Shown: in pieces, positions 24,466 to 35,935 of the stretch
How positions within the stretch are numbered: the first letter of the stretch is position 1
Layout of the letters: each line of letters opens with the position of its first letter
From: Epiperipatus broadwayi
Taxonomy: Eukaryota > Onychophora > Udeonychophora > Euonychophora > Peripatidae
Assembly: GCA_028023455.1 (NCBI GenBank)
Contig: JAQFVV010012991.1
Coordinates: forward strand, 42,080-106,079
Direction of reading: 5' to 3'
DNA length: 64,000 nucleotides
The notes under the pieces: model-generated
Told to the model about the DNA's origin: nothing
The model's input: only the letters and a program-made list of their open reading frames with translations
The model's database searches: none
Made by a program: the position numbers and the translations under genes

Positions 24466-24911
24466 TTCATTAAGGCTGTAGCCTCAAGCATGTGTATAAA
24501 AATATGATAGTAGGGACCTCTACAGGTCTTAAACATAAGCTTACTCTTTGGAAGAAAAGAGGGGAAAAACTTCTTTACTTCAACCTACCTTCTATTTAAA
24601 TAGGTGAAGCTGAAGTGGTTCAATCTGAGAGCATGAAACTATTCAATACTTCACTGATTAAGTCCACATTTCTTATTACACATTAATACTCGTGAAATCT
24701 TTCAATTTACAATGAGTCAATGGAAGTATTGAATAGCTTCACGCTCTCAGATCGAACCACTTCAGCTTCACCTATTTAAATAGAAAGTAGGTTGAAGTAA
24801 AGAAGGGTTCCCCTCTTTTCTTTCAAAGAGTAAGCTTGTGGTTTAAGACCTGTAGAGGTCCCTACTATCGCATTTTATATGCATGTGCTTTAGGCTACAG
24901 CCTTAATAAAT
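24466..24911. repeat. Long inverted repeat, ~180-bp arms
   Basis: Arms at about 24466-24644 and 24728-24911 mirror each other (GTAGGGACCTCTACAGGTCTTAA, GTAAGCTTACTCTTT-type and AGGTGAAGCTGAAGTGG blocks) around about 83 bp. A compact fold-back, distinct in sequence from the one just upstream. Confidence 0.9.
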
Positions 24912-24989
24912 ATTACTTATGTAATCAATGTACATTTAAATAAATTTATAATTACAACCTTAATATTAACAAATGAAAGTATAAAGTCA

Positions 24990-24995
24990 CTTCCA

Positions 24996-25057
<62 letters not shown>
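24990..25057. repeat. (TG)n/(TA)n microsatellite
   Basis: TGTGTGTGTATATAT... dinucleotide run, mostly TA. Confidence 0.95.
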
Positions 25058-25058
<1 letters not shown>

Positions 25059-25855
25059 CAGTTCATTTCATATAAAACCTTTTCAATAAACAATCTTCAT
25101 AGTGTAATAATGAAAAGCAATATTCACAAGGCTTATTAAATGCTGTACAGTGAGTTTAAATCATTTCCCATCTTATAGTACTTTCTAACTAAGATAACTA
25201 TATACCTATTTACTGAATGATATTTAATGGGTTCCTGGGTTGAATATTGGCTATCTCTCTGAATCTCAAATCTACTGAACATATTTTCAAATTCTTTCAC
25301 CCTGGATTCAAATTCAGGTTATAAGTATATCCCTTAGTTCGGATTACAGTCAATTCATTAGTATTATAAAATTCAAGTGAACTAGTTGGATTCAAAAATA
25401 GATTTGCCTCACTCGTAAAAGTTAAAAATTTTGAAACCTTAATTTGTGTCAAAACCTTTTTGTTTTATATCTATTCCTAAATTTGCAGAATGTCAGTATA
25501 TTTATGTGGGGAAGGAAGTGAGGGGGTGTCTCACTATACACACACACATATATATATATGCCTTATTAATGAATATAGCACAAATTAAATATGATGTGGT
25601 GTGATATAACATGATCGTAACGCCCTCTTTGTAAGAATACCTGCAAGTATAAAATGATTATTATATCTGCCATATCAGATATTATAGAGATGAACAGGTT
25701 TAAACATTTGCTTTATATTTGCAATATTTTAACAAGAAGAAAGGTAAGTGTCATTGACAGCACATAAGAAAATAATTTATCTTTTCTCACATTAATAGGT
25801 ATATTTTCTAAATGATGTCAAAAATGTTCCCAATACTTAGATTCATCTCCAACTA
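25058..25855. other. No gene seen
   Basis: AT-rich with a short (CA)n(TA)n near 25537-25558. No gene or known repeat. Confidence 0.5.
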
Positions 25856-26140
25856 TATATAAATAATGTGTTAGGATTAACTCCCAATGTCATTGCTAGT
25901 ATTAATAACTGAAATGTCATCTATCTACAGTATAGAACAATTCTATTAATACAAGGAATGGTACCTTCCAGGCTAAAAGAAACAAATGTTTATATCAATC
26001 AAGATATTTATTTCTGAACATTTAACTTGACACGTTTTCATTGACAAATCTGACATTACATTTCATATAAATATTATCAATCAAATGATGAAAAAACAAA
26101 TATATATATTGTATTCTATTGCTTATTATTTATTTGGGTA
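25856..26140 (+). repeat. Three-copy local repeat, copy 1
   Basis: Shares GTGTTA.GATTAACT, CATTGCTAGTA, and TATCAATCAAGA.ATTTATTTCT with copies at about 27345-27830 and 27831-28070. Family unknown. Confidence 0.65.
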
Positions 26141-26864
26141 CTTGTGTATTCGTCCAGTAATATTGAAAGTCACTGGCCCAAACAAATGTGCTTATAAAGA
26201 ATGAATTAAAACCATTTACAATCTTCTAAAAAAAATGAATTATTTTTTTAAATGAATATTAAATAATATCCTAATCAGGAGAAAGGTGTTAGTCAAAATG
26301 TTGGTTTCGCTACTAATATTAGGATTTAAAGTATGCTGTCTTGTCATGAAAGAATGCTGAAATGATTAAATCAGTCATCTGACCAAAGTAAAGAGTACAC
26401 GTGATTTCCTGTCTTTAATTTCTTTCAAGTGAATTTTTTAAAATGATATGTTAAAAATTCAGGAACTGTCTGCTACCGAGGATGATGCAGTTATCCACTA
26501 GTTTCAAAAGATGATTATACACTGGAATAACTACATGCAAGAAGTTTGTGCATGTAGCATGTAAACCCAAAAAATGCAAAATCTCACAAAAATGACAACT
26601 TGCGAGCTGCCAGATGTAAACATTTTTCGTATAAATCATGGCTACGCTTTTGTTCAAATTTTGCATGACATAAAATGCTTCAGTCCACTGCAGTGATTGT
26701 AAAAAACAATCTTTTGCTTTTTTTTTTTATTGGAGTAAATGTATATTGTTAAAAGTTTACTTGCAACATAATTCCATGTGAAAAATTGTAAATACATGTT
26801 TGTTTATTTCCAGTAAATAAAATTATAGATCATTTTGTATTTAATAAAACTAATTCTCATCAGT
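26141..26864. other. No gene seen
   Basis: A 71-codon minus frame (26451-26666) shows no recognisable domain. I see no supporting context and do not call it. Confidence 0.5.
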
Positions 26865-27025
26865 GAGGATTGCCAATTCCTCTTCAAGCTTTATGATAAA
26901 TGCTTAGCCAGAGCCAGCATTTAAAATATCTCTGTCAGGAACCCCTCCCCAAACCCCTGACCATGCTTAGCCAGAGCCAGCACTTAAAATCTCTGTCTTG
27001 TAGAGGAATTGGCAATCCTCACTGT
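26865..27025. repeat. Short fold-back of family A-like sequence
   Basis: CAGTGAGGATTGCCAATTCC near 26872 is mirrored as GGAATTGGCAATCCTCACTG near 27004. Two direct copies of TGCTTAGCCAGAGCCAGCA lie between (about 26900 and 26966). The GTGAGGAT block echoes stem I of family A ribozymes, but no core is present. Confidence 0.65.
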
Positions 27026-27344
27026 TTATAACTTACAAGCTTAAGAGATAGGGTCATGTGATCTATGAATTGATCTATGACTCTTATTTTGACTAATTCT
27101 CATCATTTTTGTAAATAACTGATTCGATTCAAAATGTAAATATGTGTTTGTTTATATTACCAAAAAGTAAAATTATAGGTCACCATTTTGTACTAAATAA
27201 AGTTACTTAACTTCATTCGTCAAAATTGATGGATTGAGTTTGTTAGAAGATCCCATGCAGCTGTTATTTTAAGAGATCATAAGGTTAGAAAGTTATCACC
27301 AGATGAAAACATATGTGAAATCTAACCACCAAACTAATATGTAT
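27026..27344. other. No feature seen
   Basis: AT-rich with no recognised gene or repeat. Confidence 0.45.
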
Positions 27345-28070
27345 TAAGATTAACTGCTGATATTATTTCGAACATAGAATCTATAAATGTCCTTTAGTTA
27401 CACAACTCTATTTATCAGCCTTTCAAGCTAATGTACATGCGCTTTTTATGAATATTGATACTAATAAATGAATACTTTCACCTCCAACACAAGATAAAGT
27501 CTTTTCGAAAGAATAGAATGGGCAAATTTTAGTTTATTACAATTTATAAACATAGTGCTATATAAAATAAATGCATCATTTACAACTCCATTTAAAAAAT
27601 GGAATAACCCCTATTAGTATATCTATCTATTTTTCCATTTATAGAGAAGAGTCTTAAACATCTAGGCTAGAAGAAATGTTTATGTCAAAAAATGTATTTC
27701 TAAATATTTAACTTTTTTTTATTGACAAGTCTGAAATTACTTTCTATTTATATCTTATCAACAATAAATCAAATAACGAAATAAATAATATATATCGTAT
27801 TTCTAGTGTTTATTATTTATTCGTAATGTGTTAAGATTAACTTGATATCATTTCTAGTACAAATGATTGAAATGCCCTTTAGCTACATAACTCTATTAAT
27901 AAAAAGGAATAATACTACCCTTATATCTATCTATTTTTCTGTTTATAGAGAAATGTCTTAAACACTACTAGGCTAGAAGGAATGAATGTTCATATCAATC
28001 AAGAAATTTATTTCTAAATTTTTAACTTGATATTTTTTCATTGATAAATCAATAAATAAAATACTATATA
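27345..28070 (+). repeat. Three-copy local repeat, copies 2 and 3
   Basis: Two adjacent copies (about 27345-27830 and 27831-28070) of the 25.86 kb unit, recognised by ATCTATCTATTTTTC, TAGAGAA..GTCTTAAACA and CTAGGCTAGAAG. Confidence 0.65.
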
Positions 28071-28079
28071 TATTAAGTA

Positions 28080-28360
28080 TGATTTTTTTTCTGCCGTACA
28101 GGCTTTTTTATACCCGCACTTATATATGTAATATATATTCCATTTTTAGTAACTACTAATTAAACTACTTGTAGATCAAACTGTGATTATTTAATATTGA
28201 CAAAAAGTGAGCAGTAACCAAGATATGTGAAAGATTATAACCTAGGCCAACTTAAGAGCGCTGCTTCATCCAGAAATGCATCTTTTTAATCGTTTACGTT
28301 TTTAAGATATCTTTATATGTTTCAAAAATGTGTGATGACACAGATGTTTTCAATACATAC
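28080..28360 (+). repeat. Family C-related fragments
   Basis: The terminal segment (CTGCCGTACAGGCTTTTTTATACC, compare 7541) is followed by a decayed ribozyme-bearing segment with TGTGTGATGACACAGATGTTTT, compare 10938. Confidence 0.5.
28230..28295 (+). pseudogene. Hammerhead-like motif, decayed (family C)
   Basis: GGCCAA-CUUAAGA-GCGCUGCUUCAUCCA-GAAA-UGCAUC aligns with the 10.85 kb motif. G5 is lost and stem II is weak. Confidence 0.35.
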
Positions 28361-28369
28361 AACACTAGT

Positions 28370-28620
28370 CATTTGACATAGCCAACCACTAGGTTAATTT
28401 ATGCAAGAAAATATGCAAATATCTATGGTAATCAGTGACTAGTTTGGCATACGTTTATACATATGCCGATATGCTAATATATTTCCTAAGGTTTATTGTA
28501 GTTATGCTTTAACAAATGCTGCATCAAAAGCCTGGCTCAACAAAGTAACAAATATTGTTTTGTACCAAAGATTTATTACTATAATAGTTGATAATTATCT
28601 ACATACTTTATTACATTATT
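28370..28620 (+). repeat. Repeat G, copy 1
   Basis: About 240 bp shared with 51056-51300: ATGCAAATAT, ATATGCTAATATAT, TAGTTATGCTTT, GCTCAACAAAGTAACAAA and TACCAAAGATTTATTA. Unknown family, same orientation. Confidence 0.75.
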
Positions 28621-29620
28621 ATAAATACATAATAATGAACAAGACAATAACTTTCAGGCCTGATATGACTGTTCAGAATCTGCCATTGTTAAGCAGTTAG
28701 ACCAGATGGTGTAAAGTTTACTGATGTGGATATTAGTATGTGTTTGTAATTCATTGTATCATTCTCCAATTAAAGATGTTTTCCATATATAAGGATGAAC
28801 TAGTTTATAATTCATTCAGTTTAATTTTTGCACAATATATTTTTCCTGCTCCTGGTTTCTTATCATCAAGAACTTCAAATTATGCAGGATTAAACATTTC
28901 AGCAATAAAATGTGTCTAACATGTATTTAATGAATGTTTTCAAGATTCTTTAGTTTTAATTTCTACCTCCAAAGCATCTTTCTTCCTGTATGTATCGACT
29001 CCACCCAAGACTTCTTTGCCAGGATATTTTAATTATAATTTTTTTTTACTTTTATTATTTTTCAAAGTTATTACTTCATTTTTTGATAACTTTTAAAGTC
29101 TTAAATTACTTTAATTGCTATTAGTCCATTTATATGCCTTTATTGACAACATATTGATTCCATTCCTATGCTCCTAACTATGCGTGTAGTTTCCAACATG
29201 TTTACAGTTCATTCTTTTCTTGAAAATGCCACAACAGTGGTTTCATCTCCACAATTCATATAAATTATTTCCTAAATATTTAGATTTTAATCCTAATTTT
29301 AATAACTTTCTAATAATTGTCTGCCTACAAAATTTGCATTTTCCTCAATGTTTTTAATAATCGTTTAATGTTGGAGTAGACTATGAGATTGTTGCTTCAG
29401 AAGTGGGGCATTTCTCAGCACTGATAAAGGCTGTGTATATTACAAGTTTATTGGCCAATCCTGACCTCACCAACTTATATTAATCTTTAACCCTTAGCTA
29501 ACGACTCTTAGCATGGATCGCTATGGATAACTATTTGGGGAATATTTCAGGACCTGAAATTATTTTAAAGTTTCACCTAGCCTGGATTCAAATACTAGAT
29601 TGTGTGAATTGAAGACAATG
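28621..29620. other. No gene seen
   Basis: AT-rich with pyrimidine-rich stretches (28840-29200). No recognised motif. Confidence 0.5.
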
Positions 29621-29670
29621 TGTCATCCATTACAATCTCAAGTTTTTATTATACTAAACATAGGGTATGC

Positions 29671-29770
29671 TATCTCCAATCTTACCTTCAGAAAACTATA
29701 TATATATATATATTACAAAGAAATCCAATCTTACCTTCAGAAAACTATATATATATATATATTACAAAGA
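29671..29770. repeat. 49-bp tandem duplication
   Basis: Two copies of CCAATCTTACCTTCAGAAAA plus a (TA)n tail and TTACAAAGAAAT, period 49 bp, near identical. Confidence 0.88.
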
Positions 29771-30240
29771 AATTAAATCAGATGTCACATCACCTAATTT
29801 AACAAGCTTGTATTACAAATGTTAAGAACTTATTTGCAAGCTCATTATATAACATTTGTAATACACGCTTATTAAATTAGGCCATGTGACATCTGACTTA
29901 ATTTCTTTGTAATTTTATTTTTTGCTATTAAGACTTTGGCAATTTTATATTGCTAATGCTATTAACATATGGTGTATCTGCACTTGGTCCAGTCTTATAT
30001 GGTTAGTTAAGTTAGATAGCTGGATTGGAAATATGAATGTCTGAAAATGTCAGATTTTCTATTTAATAGTTATCCATTAGGATAAAGTACTGGGCTTGTT
30101 CTGATATTTTTAATCTAATGCTTGAATATCCTAGCAGCTCAATGAGGAAGCCAGTAGCAGAAACTGTTCTGGGGTTGGGGATATTTTGCAAAGCTTGTTA
30201 AGAGCTTATGTGTAAGCTCATTATATAATATATATTAATT
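29771..30240. repeat. Family A hammerhead repeat, inverted end plus copy
   Basis: A minus end and a plus end meet in a hairpin at 29771-29912 (CAGATGTCACATCACCTAAT... mirrored). A plus-oriented copy then runs to 30240 with GATAGCTGGATTGGAA, ATTTAATAGTTA and GTTAAGAGCTTATG. It ends right at the 3' end of the minus-strand Penelope-like element. Confidence 0.75.
30124..30186 (+). pseudogene. Hammerhead ribozyme, decayed (family A)
   Basis: Outer stem I AAUAUCC/GGGAUAUU is kept. The core reads AAUGAGGA in place of CUGAGGA, followed by AGCCAGUAGCA-GAAACUGUUC. The core changes predict inactivity. Confidence 0.5.
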
Positions 30241-31830
30241 CTAATATTCTCTCAGATAAATGAATTCATAGTATTTTGGGAGCTTCCATGTAATAAAAAT
30301 ATAACAACTAAATAGCATCTATTTCAGTACAATAATAAATATTTTCCTCAGAGCTTCTTCTTTCTAATCATAAGAATGGGTGTGGTGACATTTAAAATTT
30401 GTTATTTTTTCTTTATTTTCTGCTCATTCTTAAATTCTATTTGTTGAAAAGTTTTAATAAATATTTTATCCTCCAATAGCTTTTTCCAAATATTGCTAAT
30501 TTTCCTTAATCTACACTTTTCATTTATGCTCTTAAGCCTTTTAAAAATCTCTATAGCTTTGCTTAGCAGTCTCTGGTTATATTGTTCACTTTTTGCAATA
30601 ATATGTATTTTATTAAAATTGACATCATAGTTAGTTAATTTAATGTGTGAATAAATGGCTGGTGAATTTAAGATTTTTTTCTAACTGCCACAAATGTGTT
30701 CTTGATTTCTTATGTTTATTCTATGATTGGTCTGCCCAATGTATGAATGTGAACAAACTCCACATGGAATTTCATATACACCATGACACTGCAAAGGAAT
30801 TTTATCTTTAGGGTGTGGCAATATTTCATTAATTTTTTTAATGTAGTTTAAATTGTTTGGATATTATTTTTCTTTGAAACATTACCAATTTTATCAGTTA
30901 CTCCCCTTTATATGTGGCAGAACTGTCTTAATTTCTGAATTATCCAAAAAAAAAAAATTCTTATTATATTAAAAAAATCTTATTAATATTCCTGTGATCA
31001 AAACCATTATGAAGAAGCATTTTTTTAGTAGCATAGATATCTTGGTGAAAATGGCTGCCATCAGAAAATCTCTTCATTCTATCTAACAATGTTTTTGCCA
31101 CTGAAAATAACTGTGCTGGATATTAATGGCAATAAAAATGTAGATATCTCCCAGTATGTATTTGCTTTTTATATATACCATGAAATAAAGAACTAACCTT
31201 TTTTCTTTCAATTAAAACATTTAAAAATGGAAGTTGGTTATAATTTTCTATTTCCATAGTAAATTTAATGTTGTGAAAAGAGTTTAGGAAATATAAGATT
31301 TCATCAAGAGCATGCTTACCATATGGCCAAATAACAAAGGCATCATCATCATACCTCAGCAATACAGATAGTTTTTTAACTACTGATATCAAAATTTTCT
31401 TTTCCAGGTTCTCCATAAAAATAGGGTTGCTGGAGAAATTGATAAACCCATAGCTAAACCTGATGTTTGTTTATACATCTTACCAACAAAAACGAAAAAA
31501 TGTGTTCAATAAGCAATGTTCTATTAATCCTACAACAAAATCAGGCAATTGAATATTTTTCAATATTCCAATAGCTTCCTTTACAGGTACACTTGTAAAA
31601 AATGAAACTATTATCAAAACGTACCAAAATATCATTTTTAAAAAATTTAATATCTTGGATAAGCTCAAGAAAATGATTTTCATTCTTAACATAAGGAGAC
31701 ATTTCTGGTAAATGTGGCTGTAGAAAAAGTGATAGTGTCTATGTTGGTAAATCAACTGCAGTTTTTTCTTTTCAGAATTTCAAGTTTAGACTTTCTAGAT
31801 GTTAGAATTCCTTGTAGTGTAATATGGCTC
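30241..31830 (-). pseudogene. Penelope-like element: RT plus GIY-YIG endonuclease, dead
   Basis: Minus-strand frames give, in order, an RT segment (LPDFVVGLIEHCLLNTFF near 31510-31560), the catalytic block LRYDDDAFVIWPYGKHALDE near 31310-31365, and KFTMEIENYNQLPFLNVLIE near 31200-31265. HTGRYLH lies at about 31135, KMLLHNGF near 31000, then GVYEIPCGVCSHSYIGQTNH (30727-30790). The tail is RLLSKAIEIFKRLKSI near 30545. This is the Penelope order: RT, then a GIY-YIG nuclease with a Cys-rich linker. The usual RYVDD reads RYDDD. Multiple stops and frameshifts kill it. Such elements are known to carry hammerhead ribozymes in their terminal repeats; here a family A repeat abuts the 3' end in the opposite orientation. 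Confidence 0.88.
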
Positions 31831-31859
31831 TGGAAAGCTGTTCTCATGTTATACTGATT

Positions 31860-32445
31860 ATAGCAATTTGAAAAAACAAGATCTATATAGAACAACTTAT
31901 GAAAAATGTTTATCCATCAGCTGTTATTAAGAAAACCCTACATAGACAACAAAAAGAATCATCAAAAGGAAAAACAATTATTTGTAATGCAGAATGAAGA
32001 AAAAGCTGCAATCAGTATAACATCAGAATAGAACCATACCACACTATGAGGAATTTTATGTTCTATAAAGCCATAAACTTGAAATGCTGAAGAGAAAAAA
32101 ACTGCATCTATAAAATACCACATGAATGTGGAAGAATATATATTGGCAAGGCCAATCATCTTACTGAAAAGCACTTGCAAGAATACAAAGTTATGATTAG
32201 AAGAGAAAAAAACAGATGTGTATAAGGTCGCAGACCATGTATAGACCAATGAACATATGTTTGATTGGGAAAATACAAAAATATTAGATAGAGAAGAAAA
32301 GCTAAAAGAAGAAAATTTAAAGAAGCTGCTTACATGACAAGGGCAAACAATTCCATAAGTGAAATTAGTGAGGCTATACATAATGTTTGGAAAACACTAA
32401 TCAACTTTGCATTTAGGAAAAAGTGGAGAAATTAGAATGAACCCT
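31860..32445 (+). pseudogene. GIY-YIG endonuclease of a second Penelope-like element
   Basis: Plus-strand frame: SAVIKKTLHRQQKESSKGKT, YHTMRNFMFYKAINLKC, CIYKIPHECGRIYIGKANHL, TEKHLQEYKVMIRREKNR, then LGKYKNIR and FKEAAYMTRANNSISEISEA, ending VWKTLINFAFRKKWRN. The IYKIP.ECG..YIG block and the downstream EH-like helix identify the nuclease domain. The cysteine of IPCECG is His. It has four or more stops. It lies head to head with the minus-strand element and flows directly into the S1 tRNA-like unit at 32.45 kb. Confidence 0.82.
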
Positions 32446-32765
32446 CATATATAAGTATATAAAATTTACTACAGACTGTTGCATATGGCAGAATGCTCAG
32501 TTGGTTACAACATTATCTTAAAATTCAGTACTTAAGAATCTAGCAGTCCAGGTTTGATTCCCATGCTAGTACTGTCACTGGTAAGGCCAGCAATGCATGA
32601 AGAAGGGAAAATAATATCTCTCAAAACATTGTGCATATACTAACCTATATGCTAGTACTAACAGTTGAATGTATTTGGAATATTTAAATAAAATTAAATT
32701 TTTTAAAGACATTCAGTACTCATATTAGATGATGGAAATTGTGCAATATATAAATACAACTAAAA
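32446..32765 (+). repeat. S1 SINE-like unit, tRNA-derived
   Basis: A-box-like TGCTCAGTTGGTTACAACAT and B-box-like GTCCAGGTTTGATTCCC flank ACCTTAAAATTCAATAC-type sequence. A tail follows (TAGTACTGTCACTGG, GAAGAAGGGAAAATAATATCTCTCAAAAC, TTGAATGTATTTGGAATATT, CATTCAGTACTCATATTAGA). It directly follows the end of a GIY-YIG relic; the same leader (GTGGAGAAAT...CTCATA) precedes the copies at 42.1 and 49.1 kb. Confidence 0.8.
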
Positions 32766-33029
32766 CACCATCATCACAAACCTTCAAGAAAACAATAAAG
32801 TATTATGACAACCATTTTGAATATATATCAAAAACATATATTCTTCAATTACATTCACATCAGAGTTAGAACAAAAACAAAAATGGTATTACTAGATGTT
32901 ATTGTAATAGAATTTCCTCATAGTAAAATTAAGTTTAATGATAATCCACACTCATAAGAAAATATTTATCATATATAACCACAATGACAAAACAAAAAAG
33001 AGAGTTGTATTTATTATTAAATCATTACA

Positions 33030-33290
33030 ATTCAATTTATAAATTATTTATATTAAGAAATCACAAGAAAGATCAAACAAAAACCAATAATAGCCATTGT
33101 ATTACATTGATTCATACTAGATATAGCAAACAACATCATCAACCAATATAACACTGGAATTTCCTTCCACTGCCATTGCACAGTATGAGGAATTTTAATC
33201 TCTAATAAACCTGAACTTGAAATGTTGAAAATCAAGAACAGTTTCTACAAAATAACATTTGGATATGGAAGGACACATATCATGTAAATT
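33030..33290 (+). pseudogene. GIY-YIG endonuclease fragment, duplicate
   Basis: Repeats part of the 32.0 kb relic: CACAGTATGAGGAATTTTA, ACTTGAAATGTTGAA and ACATTTGGATATGGAAGGAC correspond to the YHTMRNF to HECGRIYIG segment. Heavily broken. Confidence 0.65.
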
Positions 33291-35720
33291 AACTTTAAAA
33301 TAATTCCCAAAATCAAATATGATTTTTTTTAAATTTAATTTCTAAACAAAAATATCTATTGAATGAAGTCAAATTTATTATATTCTGTTAAATAATAATG
33401 GTTTAATATCAGAATGAAAATTGAAAGCTTAAACCTAGTGAGAATAAAGATATCTGTCAGAATACCAGTGGAATGCAGGAATTAATCATGTTACTGTCAA
33501 AAAATAAAAAAATAATATTTTTTTATTCAGAGGGCGCTCCAGTAAATATATATTTGTGCCACAAAACTGTCAAGTATAACAGCTATATTTAAAAATATGT
33601 TTTAATTTAGCTTTATTAATATACAAAAATTTATATAATATTAAAATGTTTTGTTTAATTTACATTAAATCTTTAAAAAAATTTGTTGTCATTAATAATA
33701 TTTATCTACCAAAGATTAATATGCTAAAAAACAATATTAAAAAAATTATATGTAGAATAAAAGAAAATAGATATTAACATTGAATCTCTAACAATTCTAA
33801 GAAAATGAAGCATACCTTAAATTTAGCTGACAATGAAGCTATAAAAAATCAATCCAGCCATAGCTATTCAATCTTCCAAAGCATGTAAACTAAATGTGGT
33901 GATGTTGATCAACTGACTGATTGCAGTTTGGAGCTATGTGAAATCAAAAGCTGTCATAACTTCATTTTCTAATATGCAGAACTAAAGTTAACCAGGAAGA
34001 CGGACAATCTGAATTATGTAATATTTAAAGTGAGCTTGAAAGAAAAATCATAAAGAAAAACATAAATATGGTCAGAAAACAATTAAGAAATGTATAAGAC
34101 TAGCTATTTTGATGCTTGTAAAGTCTCTATTGACTTCAGCATCTATACTATTTTTCCTACTTGTCATTCCAACTTTTAGATTCTAGGGTAAAGTCTTCAA
34201 ACTTTAAGCTTTCTGATGTAATACAATAAAATTTTAGAGTATGACTTTTATTTTATTGCTTAACGCTCTCATAAGTCAGCATTTTCTGACATTTTTCTTT
34301 GTCTCACACATCAATGTAAAATATATAACATGATTATTACTTATCAGAAAATAGTAAATTTGACTTCATTTGATAGATATGTTTGTGTACTACTGAAATA
34401 AATTTTAAATGTTCACATTTTGTTTCTGTAAATATTAAAAAAATGAGATCGTAATCAAAACAATGAATTTACACATCATCATTTCTAGAAAGATTATTTT
34501 CAGTTTACAAAATCAATGAAATATTTTTTATTTCTTTTATTTTTAAAAATACAAACAAATATTTATTTATTTCTCTTATATCTAATGAATTATGCTTTAA
34601 ATGTTTAAATTTATTGAATATTTATTGCAAAATTGCAATATTTTCATACTCGTAAGTATAAGTAGATTGCTTATGTAGAAGCTAATCTTGTAAATTGCTT
34701 CAGGTTATGTTTAAATTTACTGCTAATATAACATATTTTTGAAAATAAAGTAGTTCAAGGCAAAATAAGTTATTAATAATTTATATTTTTTGATATCTAA
34801 TAAATATAGTATAAATTATTGTAAAAAAAATATTTAAAACCGGAATAAATTCGCAAATAAACATGTTTTCAGTCATTGGAACTATTTTCTTCAAGCAATG
34901 TCATAAAACACCAAATGTTTTACAGCCTTGGCAACAGACAATGGCTGAACATGTCAGGGCAGGGCTTATGTCTATTGTAAGAGTGGGAATTTTGAATTTC
35001 CCACCTTCTACCAAAATTTTTTTAGCAAAATTTTTATATAATAAAATATACCATTTTACATACATTTTAACATATAATACTTATGGAAAATTCATCAGGG
35101 GGTGAATTGGCCAAAAGTCAAAATTCTGTCATCCCGAAGTATAATTGGATTAAGAAAAATTCCACAAAATATTTAGCTTTAAGCTTAGAAAACATTTTAA
35201 TATATAAATAAACTGTACTATATCCCACTTTTAAATCATTAAAAAAATAAAAATGAAATAAATGTGATTTCAACATAACCTTAAAAAATGTTATTAACAA
35301 ATGTGATCTGCACAGTACTTTGAGATGAAAGTATAGCTGTTGCCATATTGCTAAATTTATTAAATTTACGGATTATTTTTTTTTGTTTATGTACATTTTT
35401 TTAAATTTTTATTTTATTTTGGATAATATAGAAGTGAAGTAGTATATATTGCTGTGCCACATGTCATTACTTCATTGTAATGTGAACATAGTGTCACAAA
35501 ACAAATTAAACATAAATGTATATTATTCTTTAACATTTGAAATCTTGAATCTAATAAATGGTTTGAAATAACTATGATTGTATTTATCTAAAGTAATGGT
35601 ATCAAAGATAATGAGTGCAAAAAATTGACACTTGTAGAATAATTTGTATATAAACATATACATAAATATATATGACAAAGCATTTGTGTACATTTGTAAA
35701 TCATTATTTTTATTCATTAT
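33291..35720. other. AT-rich DNA, no gene recognised
   Basis: Short frames only, such as 80 codons at 34863-35105 plus, with no motif. AGGGCGCTCCAG near 33532 echoes AGGGCGCCAG near 63523, but no larger similarity is evident. Confidence 0.5.
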
Positions 35721-35724
35721 TGAT

Positions 35725-35935
35725 TCACTACAGGAAGACAGTCTCTTCAATTTAATCCAGTTTCTATTATTTACAGCCTCTCTTTTCTACATCACCCTTA
35801 TTTTGTCAATCCATCTCTCACTTGGTCTCTTTCTAGGTTCTTTGCAAACTCTTGAGATTCAATTTAAGACTTTTTCTGCCCATATAATATCACACTTTTA
35901 GCAATATGTCCAGCTCAACTCCGTTTCACGTATAT
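35725..35935 (-). pseudogene. LINE 3'-end relic
   Basis: Minus-strand frames give KRS.AGHIAKSV, SQEFAKNLERDQVRD and MDG-like residues matching the GHIARR.D.RW...RPRKRP..RWMD tail of the LINE at 53.4 kb. The 85-codon plus frame over this region is antisense and not a gene. Confidence 0.65.

Noticed and set aside
31962-32381. 139-codon minus-strand open frame
   Set aside because: It is antisense to the plus-strand GIY-YIG relic, which has family motifs in the right order.
33520-33545. GGGCGC(T)CCAG boundary as the same element as at 63.52 kb
   Set aside because: Only about 10 bp are shared; too little to claim homology.
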